Source: Cylindrotheca closterium (taxonomy: Eukaryota; Bacillariophyta; Bacillariophyceae; Bacillariales; Bacillariaceae). Taken from it: DNA of 64,000 nt. A program made the translations under genes and the position numbers. The notes under the pieces were generated by a model that saw only the letters and a program-made list of their open reading frames with translations, was not told where the DNA came from and searched no databases. Location: assembly GCA_933822405.4 (NCBI GenBank), contig CAKOGP040002036.1:126636-190635 (forward strand), in the 5' to 3' direction. Position 1 is the first letter of the stretch. Every line of letters begins with the position of its first letter. Positions 54,885 through 64,000 of the stretch are shown in pieces.

Positions 54885-55614
54885 GGTTTATAGAGTAGGG
54901 CGTGAAATTGATGGTTCGTTGAAATTATGAGCTTTTCAAGGGATTTCTTAGAGTTTTGTTGAGCCCCACGTAGATGGAACGCAGTACAAGAAGTGCGTAC
55001 CTGCAGGTCGTACATGGATTTGCAATTCCAAGATGGCTAACGATAACGCCCGTTCCAATGGGACCAACCTTTGCGAACTAGACTGTCCCTGGCACAAAAA
55101 ACCCTATAGCACGACATTAGACACAGAATGGGACCTCGCAGGGCAAAATATAAATAGAACTCGTCCGAGCGAAAAACCTAGTCGAGTTCTAGCGGCACCA
55201 TTCCTTCTGCTCAGCATGCGTCAGTAATTAGCTGATCAAGAAGGGTGTTGTCGTCAGGACGGCGCCAACTTTCTGGCGATTATTAGATCTCTCACCGTCC
55301 GCGACCGCCATTCCTGTTCAAGAGAATCAAGGAGGAGCGACGCTATTTTGCTGGGGAAGGATGGCATGATCGCGCTTTTCACTCTGTAGTTTTTGTCTAA
55401 TGTGACGATTGCGACACGTTACCATGATTGAACACTTACTGATTTCAATTCGAGCTAGTCGTTTGTAGCATGATTACAGAGTGATGGCATGCGGTATAGG
55501 GGTCACGCTCAATACCTATGGTACTAACAATCGCTACATTCCCGACCAGACAGATTTACCCTCGACCGGACAGGTTTTCCGTCTGATGGTGTGGTATCAA
55601 CGGAATTCGATATG
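54885..55614. other. Intergenic right of the HSF array
   Basis: No gene recognised; short frames such as 55033-55227 have no domain. Confidence 0.4.
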
Positions 55615-55667
55615 TTTCGATGTTTGCGGGTGTTTGCGGGTGTTTGCAGATGTTTGCGGATATTTGC
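55615..55667. repeat. Short tandem repeat, about 10-bp unit
   Basis: Five imperfect copies of GTGTTTGCGG-like words in a row, ending before TTCTGATCAG. Confidence 0.7.
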
Positions 55668-56074
55668 TTCTGATCAGCGACGGGAGTGTACCCGCTCTAG
55701 AACGGCACAAGAGCCAAATAATCTAAAATCACCAGGGACTGAACATTGTGAGTCCTGGCGAACCAAACTTCTAATTCCGTTCGCACCACGCCATTTTTCT
55801 GACGCAGAATTCCTTCTCATTTTATTCCGTTCACAAATTCGAACGCATTCTGCCTGTGGGTCCAAATGCCCAAGTAAAGTACAGTAGATCCTCTTTGGCG
55901 AGCGACAGGATTGTCTCGCAACAGATGGTTCCTACCATACTACACGCTGAGAGGTCTAATCTTTTCGCTGATGATGTCATAATGTGGCACAAACGACGGC
56001 TCATTGTGACTCGTGCTTTGGGAGCTTACTTTACTAGCAAATGAGTTCGGATTTTTCGAACACGCCACGTAAGC

Positions 56075-56195
56075 TAGGCTGACCCAGAATTTCACTATTC
56101 TTTGTAGAAGACTGACCCAGAATTTCACTATTCTTTGTAGGAGACTGACCAGAATTGTAGGTATTTATTCTTTGTAGAAGACTGGCCCAGAATTC
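56075..56195. repeat. Tandem repeat, about 32-bp unit
   Basis: Units of AGACTGACCCAGAATTTCAC followed by TATTCTTTGTAG, about four copies with indels. Confidence 0.75.
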
Positions 56196-56231
56196 ATTTC
56201 TTCCACCAGTACCTGATACTCTCCGAGAAAA

Positions 56232-56450
56232 TAAGATACGTTCTAATAGTACTCTGGATGAGCCCTGATCGATCACAGAACAGGGACTGAAACGTCGCCC
56301 TGTACTCACACAAGAGGTATTTTGATTTCGATAAGATACGTTCTAATAGTACTCTGGATGAGCCCTGATGAATGATCATATTGATCATATTGATCACAGA
56401 ACAGGGACTGAAAAGTCGCCCTGTACTCACAAGAGGTATTTTGATTTCGA
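56232..56450. repeat. Two-copy direct repeat, about 100-120 bp
   Basis: ATAAGATACGTTCTAATAGT through CCCTGTACTCACA and AAGAGGTATTTTGATTTCGA is present twice in a row. The second copy has an insertion of TGATCATAT-type words. Confidence 0.85.
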
Positions 56451-58834
56451 CCGCCACTAATGTGCTCCGATGATGTCATCACTGCATGTCAGTTTGTACT
56501 GCAGGAGAGACTGACTGCATATTGTGACTCGTGGTGCTTCTCGCTGATTCTGGTCAAGACGACACGATATGCTCAACCAGAATTTATCTCTTTTCTTGTG
56601 AAAGATCTACCGGTCTTCCATTTCATCTGGTCGAATACTTTCGCTTGGTTGTGGATTGGTTATCATATTGTGCATGGTTGGCAGTCGTGTGGCGGCAAGA
56701 GTCGTCGTCAGTCGTCAGTGGGAGCAATTGCATTTCAGATCCTTTGTACCTGGTAGGGAGGTACCGGCAAGTGGCAAGCGGCAAGAGATCCAATTCATGA
56801 TAGAGTGATTGAGTGAGTGTCGTCGATTCAAACTCGATCGTCCATCATCCATAGCATGCCAATCTATCCTTCATTGCTTCAGCGACCGATCATTCCGTTC
56901 CTTCCAGCTAGATGTTCGATTTTCTGTTCGTTCTATTCTTCAATGTGGTTTCCATTTGAAGAGCGTCTGCGACTCACTCGTTTGGATTCTTCTCCTGATC
57001 AGCCCGAAAAGTCCATCTCTCGTCCAAGCCTTCACAAAGAACCATCACTACGTCGTGAAGATATCCTGCCGGTCATAATTCATTCGAAAACTGTGACGTT
57101 CGTGGTCTAATAGTGCTCACAATGGATGATTATTCGGGTCCTCGCCGCCACCTTGATCCAAGTGCAGTATACTGTCAATGACAGGCTTGGAGGACTTCTT
57201 GAACTGAACTGAGTTTTATGACAGCGGAAAAGCAACGCGACCGAGGAAACCAATGTTGTTTGCGGAACTCAAAGAATCAAACTCGCATTCAGACTGACAA
57301 CTTGACTGGCCCTTTCTTGCATGAAGCGAAATTCCAATCGCTTCGTGAGGAAGCAGCAACTACAGTCATATTTTGAGGAGCATAGTCACTTTTTGCTTCT
57401 TTCTTCACACAACAAAACACTACTACTACGACTACTACCGGTAAACATGGTCTGGGCGCATATTGTCGTTCGATTTCAACAAGTACCTCTTCTTGGGATG
57501 AATGGTCTGTCGCGTGGTACATCCTTTCCGCAAGGAAGCAGCGAGCATCTTCTTTCAGGAGCATACTACGAGCCAAATCTGTTGTTGCCCCTATACGCTC
57601 AAGCATTGGTGAAGTCTTCACTTTTCCTTTTTCTTCACAACAGAGTACTACTACTACCGGGTGCATATTGTCGGTTGATTTCAGCAAGGTGCTTCTTCTT
57701 CTTTGGAGGTAAGAAGAGGTGTCTGTCATTTTGGGGATGCTCGTAAATGCCAATGGCGTCGTCGTTCCATCCCCCGGGCAGTAACAATTGGATCGACAAT
57801 CAACCTTTGGAGGAAGGGAAAGAAGTTCACAGAAAGTCTTGGTACACTTAATGGTCATCATGGACTTTCGAGAATGAATGAATGATTCAAGTGCCTTGAA
57901 ATATTTCTAAAGCATCGTCTCCTTCGCCTAGTACACTACAGTAGCTCGCTGTAGGAGATCAAATGATATGCGACCTCTCTGTATAGAGACACTGGCGGGA
58001 TCGTCGTGTGGTTCTCGGAGTGTCAAGGGCCGAGCACTAAAGCTATACTACTCGAGCATAGTATTCGTGTGGTTGTTATCCTTCCAGTGTGAGTCAGCCA
58101 ATCGATCATGCCTTTTGCAGACACCAGCAAAGAAAGAGGGAATGCTCTTTGTATCAGCCATTCATCATGCATTGGCTGGCAGCAGCATACCTCCAAAAAA
58201 TCATCATCATTCCAATTTCTTTTGGATTAGTAGCTGCCGTTTGTCATGCTATAATGAATTCAAGAAGCTTCAAAGCCTCACGCTTTGACATTCGTGGACT
58301 AGGCTCTTGATTGTAAACTGTGCTGTCACTATCGTCGTTGCAATCATGGTTAATGCTGAAAAGTGGTGTCAACTTCTCATACGTATCTATGTTCTTTTTC
58401 ATAATCTCATCATCGACCTCGTCGCATCAAGAGGTTTCGTTTTCGATTTGCGTAGAAAGTTCGTAAGCGTGGTACTGGAGAAAAGGTGGAGGTCCATCGA
58501 ATCATAGGACTGCAATTGACACTACCTAAGACCCTTGAGCTTAGGACCTCGTTCCGATTGCAAATTTTGGGATTGTAACATAAAGTAGATGTTCTTTTTA
58601 TCTATAGTAGATGTCTGTCAACTCTTATTAGCTGACTTTGCTCTAGATTAGATCAGTTTACAAGAAATTCCATCAAATCTCCTTGAAATTGTCGGAAAGA
58701 GATGCGTGGGAAAGTGGAGCTGAACATCTCATGTACACTGTAGCATTCCCAAACAACAGCCAAATCCGATTACTATGAGCATATTGGACACATTGATCAG
58801 GGTCCCATTGTGTAGAGGAATCTACAGGGCGACT
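56451..58834. other. Gene-free region
   Basis: No gene is supported over 2.4 kb. About 57385-57490 and 57620-57705 are a diverged direct duplication (CACTTTT..CTTCTTTCTTCACA, CTACTACTACCGG, GCATATTGTCG). The minus-strand frame 57289-57861 is open across this duplication but its Val-run protein has no recognisable features. Confidence 0.4.
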
Positions 58835-61780
58835 GGGAAAGATTCTCAGCCGCTTCTTGGAGGAATGCCAAATGGATCACTCACGTCAAGCTAATGCCGT
58901 TCAAACACTTCTAACTAGGAAACCCCGCATACCAACCCACCTAACCTTGTTACATGTATCCACAAACGATAGATAAGTGTTAGAATAAAGAAATCTGAAG
59001 GTTTGAAGCTAACCATGCGTCCAATACTGGCTTTTGAACGAGACAGAACTTACATGTTTTCTGGCCCCATTGAGGCCGCTGTATGTTTGATGTAGGCCGA
59101 ATGTATCAGTGAGTCGCATACTACCCGAGACTTGAAGATCTATAGAAAGAATTGGGGTATTGTTGAGTGGTTTTCTCTTTCCATGGCCGCCATGGAGACC
59201 TGCCCAACGATCACAAACCGGTAATAAAACCGAGCCAACTCGCCATTTTGGCCGGCATTTCTCTTCTGAAAGTCAGATCTTTCTGGAAGACGATCCAGTC
59301 GCTTTTATTTGGTCCACAGAAGAGATTGGTGTATTGTTGCTTCGTTTTCGAGCCTTGCTGGGTCCACCAACGCCAGCTTCTTAAAAAAACCAGATTTTGG
59401 AACTAGAGCTCGGGTTCGAATTGGGCGGGTTCTAGCACCATTAGACACCAGCTGCTTTGACCCAAGGCTTTCATATCATTCAAAGAATATCCTGCGCCCA
59501 TGGATACGACTTCTAAATTCATGAAGGCTCCGTGGGACGCCGATAAGTGAATGGCGGAGGATCTTGGGATATGAAAAAATGTTCTGTTTGTTCCCAGAGA
59601 AAGTAAATTTTCCATTTTCTTTCATGCTGAGCCGTTCCTATAGCTTCTTGAGAGTCATTCTTGAGTTTCGATCCGACTTTCACATGGTTTACACAGAGAA
59701 TATGGGCTCCGATTCACCATTTTTGTTGCCATGACGAGATGAATAGAAAATGGATGGACTGGAGACGGACGGACGACGCCAGGTTCAAATGCAAAACTCG
59801 TCGACAAGAGCTAAGTCTCGTACCATACGACCTTGTTCTGATTACAAAACTTGTTATTCTGACATATAGTATGCGGAATTTTGTTTATTTTCAACGCCTG
59901 TCAAATTCATATTGAGAACTTCGGTCTAAAACAGATCAAATTCCAGGAAAAACCAACGAGTCACCTGTTGCTCTTCACATAGTAAGTCAATTCGAAACCG
60001 TAGCCCAAGGTTCTTTTCCACCATAGCATTCCAAAAAATGCTTAATATTGATTATTTGGAGTATGCTAGGAGACTTTGGTAACGGTCTCATAGTGTCTGG
60101 GTATCTACAGAGTGACTGGGAAAGACTCTTGGCCTTTTCATGAGAGTAAGTTGGATTGGTAACCCAGGTCAAGCAATTGCCGTTGAAACACTTCTACCTA
60201 GAATATCCACCTTCCAAAGTACCCAAACCTTGATGTATGTACCCATGGACCAAAAAGATGCGTTAGAACATAGAAGTTCAAAGAAACTAGGCTCGCAATG
60301 CAACCAACACTGGTTAGGGGTAAAACTCACAGGTGTCCTGACGCCATTGTGGCCCTTGTTTGTTTGATCTAGTCCGATTCTATAAGCGAATCACATGCTT
60401 CCCTGACCTGAGGGATAATTAGAAAGCATTGGTGTATTGTTGAGTGATTTTCTCTATCAATGGCGGGTAGGGGGACCTGCCCAACGATGGTAAACCGACA
60501 GTTTGTTCCGGATCATTCCGCCAGTTTGGTCGACACTTCTCTTCTAATAGAAGGTCAATTACCTCTGGGAAACGACCCAGTCACTTTTGTTAGATCCAAA
60601 GAAGAGATTGGTGCATTGCTGTTGTGTTTTCGCGGCTTGCCGGGTCCACCAACACTGATTTCATACGGGCAACAGATTTTGAGTCTACCGCTTGGCTTCG
60701 ATTTCGGTGCATCTTGAGACCATTCGACATCGTCCTCTTGAATTCAAGGCTTTCGTGTCACTCAAAGAAGATATTGCGCCCTTTGATACGACTTGTAAAT
60801 CCATGAGGGCTACGTAGGACGCCCAGAAGCGAAGGGACGAAAATGTTGAGCTTGGAAAAGTGGTCCTGTTTGTGCCCAAAGAAGGCAAATATTCCAAATT
60901 CTTTCATACTGGGCCCTTCCTAGAAGGCCAGGAGATTCATAGCTCCTAATATCAATCAAATGTTCATGCAGTGAACAAAATATTCTGGGCTCCAACTCAC
61001 CATTGATGATGTTGTAAAGAGGAAAACCACCTTCGATGTGATCATTGATTGACCGGAGACGGGCGGACGTCACCCCGACCGAAATGCAAAATTCAGAGGC
61101 AATAATGAGAGCGACCTTGTTCTGGTTACAAATCTTGTTATTCCGATATAACCAATATGCTATTTTTCTTCATTCTAGAGTGTCAGTGTACTTCAAACCG
61201 CGAGGTTTGGTCCAGAATGGATCAAATTCCAGGAAAACCCTTGGAGTCCACTGTCGCCTTTTCGAATGAGGTCCAGCAAAAATCGGAGCCCTTGGGCTCA
61301 TTTCCGCCGTATCATATTCCTAAATGACACCCAAAACCGAATGGTATGTGTATATTTGAATGCGTTGGGTCAGGGTCTTACCGTGTTTGGATACATATAG
61401 GGCGACTGGAAAGATCCTTGGCCAGCATCTTTGGACTCTTGATATCACGAGGACTGAACGAATGAATCAATCACCCAATAAGTCAAAGTGATAAGGCCAT
61501 TGAAACACCCCCCATCAATTTCCAACCCACCTGGCCTTAATGTGTTTGCCCAAGGATGCCAAATAAGTGATGGAATGAAGAAGTTAAGTGAAATTAGGCC
61601 AACCATTCGACCAGTACCACTTTACTTCTTGCGTCCTAACTTCATTTGAGGGCAGTGCATGTATCTATGGATGGTTGATCTAGCGAGGCCGATTGATTTC
61701 TATCGACATTTTCTCATCCATAGCGATCCATAGACGAAATTGGCGTATTGTTGCGTAAGACCCAGCCCCATGGAGATGAG
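58835..61780. repeat. Three diverged tandem units of about 1.3 kb
   Basis: Units start near 58835, 60105 and 61395. Each opens with GCGACTGG(G)AAAGATyCTyrGCC, passes a TTAGAATAAAGAA-like phrase about 150 bp on, then a CTGGCCCCATT-like phrase, a GTATTGTTGAGTGrTTTTCTCT piece, and (in units 1 and 2) CTGGrArACGAyCCAGTCrCTTT with AGAAGAGATTGGTG. No frame is open throughout any unit. A fourth relative lies at about 33840-34400. Probably remnants of a duplicated gene or mobile element; family not recognised. Confidence 0.6.
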
Positions 61781-63073
61781 AATCCCAAATATTTTACAAC
61801 TCCAACCAGTAGATAAAACCGATGCATGGAACAAAGATAGATCAATATAATACTATTGATCATCATGCCTTGGGATTTCGACACCTTTGTTTGCATGTGG
61901 AGACCCCATTCTGAACCCCAAAGGTGCATCCAACAAAAAGAGTTCGAGCAGCCAATAGTAACACTTGTGGCGTAAGATGGTTGAATGAATAAATAATGAT
62001 TGTTGCCAAACATAAAGAACTTGAAGAATCATCGCAGCTCGTGTCGTTGGCCTTCTTGATTAACCTGATGGGGAATGTGAAATGATGCAATGGCTTTTTT
62101 GCAGAGCTCCAGAATCTTGTTCTGTACCATGGGCACTTTTCATGGTGTGTCCCACAAGCTTCCTTGTCAACACCAAGTTTCCGACCTTTATGGTGATGAT
62201 GACGATGATGATGGATGGATGGATGGACGGATGGGTTCTCTGTTGGCTTCCCCACACTCCTCGTCGTTTTGATAGTCGAAACGAACCCAACACTTCCTGC
62301 TACTGGAGCAATGCTATACCATTACCTAGCTGCGCATCTATCTATCCATTCATTCATTCATTCCTTTTCTTGCAGTGGTTTTGATGTATATAAGATAGGA
62401 GCGACCTCCCCAACGCATACCCTCTGGTGGGTATGATCATCTCGTTTGGGAAAACGAGCGATGGGCGGGACTTGTTTAGGCGCTATCATAATCTATCGAT
62501 ACCATCCTTGTCGATACTGACTGTAGTTCGGAGTTCGGAACAGTCGAAGATGATCTTACATTATTTGCAGCAGGTCCATCTGCATCCATGGTTGGCCCAC
62601 CCCAGTACTGTACTGCATGTAGCGTTTATCTGCAATTGATTCCATACATTTTATCGAATCACAATTTTGAAAATCTTTTTCTAAAAGGATGCTACTGATG
62701 TGCACAATCAATCAATCAATATCGCTGACTGTCGCTACGGTTGCGCATTTTAGAATATATATATATAACTTTTTTTGTTCCATGCTGCCCTTTTGTTTTT
62801 GTGTGTGAGTGTGCCAGTGCGAAAATGGAACAACAAGTGTCCATTTACATACAGTGCAGCATCAGTAGCTCTCTAATCGTAGTATTGGAGAAACGACGAC
62901 CGTTCAATCACCATGCATGAATGAATCAGTCGTTCCGTTTCCCACTTTCCCCTCGTAAGTGTTTATGCTTTCTTTGTTCTTTATCAGCGCGGTATTCCTA
63001 GTGTCCCCATGATGCAGTCATTCTTCTTCTTTTTCTTCTTATCATTAACAATACTTCTTCTTTTTCCTTCTTT
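61781..63073. other. Intergenic, simple repeats
   Basis: No gene recognised. Holds GATG/GGAT microsatellite near 62195-62235, CATT repeats near 62346-62362, TA repeats near 62755-62766 and a CTT-rich stretch near 63022-63075. Confidence 0.5.
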
Positions 63074-64000
63074 TTAAAAGGACTGCGATGCCAAGTAATA
63101 CTTGCCTTCGGGACACAAGACAATTCCATTGTTGCTCTTCATCTTGTCATTTTCCTTTTCGTCGTAATCATTCATTCCTCTTCCAAATGGAATACTGCAG
63201 GGTGGCAAATGACACATGCCCTTTTGGGATTTGTAATAAGGTGGACACTTGGGTTGACATCCTCCCAATACTTTGGTTTCGCGTTCTTCGTCACACGTCC
63301 CAATGTATCGATTCTTATTGTCCCGGGGCAATTTCTTCCAAACTCTTGGTTCCGAAATTCGAGATCGATCGCATCGTCCCGTCATTGGATTGTAATAAAA
63401 ACGACCGGGAACACTGGGCAAATTGCATTCCGTGAGGCTGGTGGTGGAAGGGGGCAAAATGGCATTTTGCGATTGACTCCCCGCCTTTTGCTGCTGCATC
63501 TTTTGGATGCGAATCTCATGACGTGCTTGAATCAAATCCCCGCATTGATCCGATTCGCAACAATAGGCACCAATTCTATGCAAATTTTTGTTGTTGTTGC
63601 TGTTGTTGTTGTCGTTCGGACAAGTCATGGAATGTTGGGGCATGGAATCCTTGAGTTGAATGCACTTGCCTCGTTTGGAATTGTAACCACGGGGACAGGG
63701 AGAATGGCATTGCGTTCCGTATCGTTGATAATCGACGGGACAGGTTGGAACGGAAGCCGGATCCTTGTTGCTGTTGTTGTTGTTGTTGCTGCTCTTGTCA
63801 TCATTAGTATCACTATCATTATCATTAGTATTAGCATTGGCATTCAATGATGGTTGGCAATACGATTGCGATTGAGTGGGCGTGGTGATCAATTCCCAAC
63901 CAGTCTTGCAGGTCGCATCGACAATTTCTCGGGCCATTTCGTTGCGTTCTCGTACGCAATTACTGCCATTGTTAATGTAAACACCAACGACATTGGGTTC
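63074..64000 (-). CDS. Cys-rich secreted-type protein, 5' partial
   Basis: The frame is open to the right edge; 308 codons are inside the window and the N-terminus is outside. The protein has many cysteines in short modules: SNCVRERNEM..CKTGWE, CPVDYQRYGTQCHSPCPRGY, CCESDQCGDL, CNLPSVPGRFYYNPMTGRCD, CQPKCPPYYKSQKGMC and LCPEGKYY. They are separated by poly-Asn and Asp/Ser low-complexity runs. Repeated CPxGYxxxxxxC patterns look like disulfide-knit, EGF- or GCC2/GCC3-like extracellular repeats, suggesting a secreted or cell-surface protein, but no named domain is certain and the signal peptide would lie outside the window. The opposing frame 63209-63850 is a shadow. Confidence 0.6.
   Translation of the reverse strand, partial: EPNVVGVYINNGSNCVRERNEMAREIVDATCKTGWELITTPTQSQSYCQPSLNANANTNDNDSDTNDDKSSNNNNNSNKDPASVPTCPVDYQRYGTQCHSPCPRGYNSKRGKCIQLKDSMPQHSMTCPNDNNNSNNNKNLHRIGAYCCESDQCGDLIQARHEIRIQKMQQQKAGSQSQNAILPPSTTSLTECNLPSVPGRFYYNPMTGRCDRSRISEPRVWKKLPRDNKNRYIGTCDEERETKVLGGCQPKCPPYYKSQKGMCHLPPCSIPFGRGMNDYDEKENDKMKSNNGIVLCPEGKYYLASQSF

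Noticed and set aside
57289..57861. 190-residue minus-strand protein
   Set aside because: Open over a diverged internal duplication; Val runs from CTA/CTACTAC repeats and no recognisable domain.

Overview
The window reads as nuclear DNA of a diatom. Fucoxanthin-chlorophyll light-harvesting (Lhcf) proteins carry the ASAFAP plastid-targeting motif, introns are short (70-150 bp), and HSF-type DNA-binding domains are strongly expanded, as known in diatom genomes. The species cannot be fixed from sequence alone.

Layout. 1-1602: the end of a Gly/Pro/Gln-rich disordered protein. 2.1-8.9 kb: a young Lhcf cluster with an inverted duplicate pair, one intron-bearing paralog, and two (probably three) tandem 1975-bp units running into an 838-bp assembly gap. 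9996-11354: an SPFH/band-7-like coiled-coil protein. 11.7-54.9 kb: seventeen HSF-domain loci, all on the minus strand, all with one phase-1 intron at the same codon of the HSF wing. 54.9-63 kb: gene-poor and rich in decayed repeats. 63074-end: the C-terminal part of a Cys-rich protein.

The main discovery is the HSF array. Seven intact copies (14977-16774, 18915-20514, 23217-24804, 26704-28324, 38451-40240, 41088-42898, 49237-51006) encode, in one reading frame after splicing, an N-terminal HSF DNA-binding domain, an acidic linker with three conserved motif blocks, a roughly 200-residue multi-pass membrane domain, and a C-terminal KKXX dilysine signal. This is the architecture of an ER-anchored, ATF6- or SREBP-like transcription factor, built on an HSF domain. 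The membrane domain is not one I recognise. It has several invariant histidines, and its loop charges fit three transmembrane hairpins with both ends cytosolic.

The loci at the two ends (11731-12761, 51728-52821, 53883-54884) are soluble HSFs that share linker motifs. Two internal copies (43948-45185, 46262-47463) keep long open frames but stop at the membrane boundary, with the membrane exon deleted behind them. Five copies are pseudogenes, and further relics of the membrane exon lie at 25.86-26.54 kb. The array therefore looks like a birth-and-death family in which the membrane anchor was gained and repeatedly lost. Some promoters share a GTACACGTGTAC palindrome, and one has a perfect three-unit heat-shock element, which suggests cross- or autoregulation.
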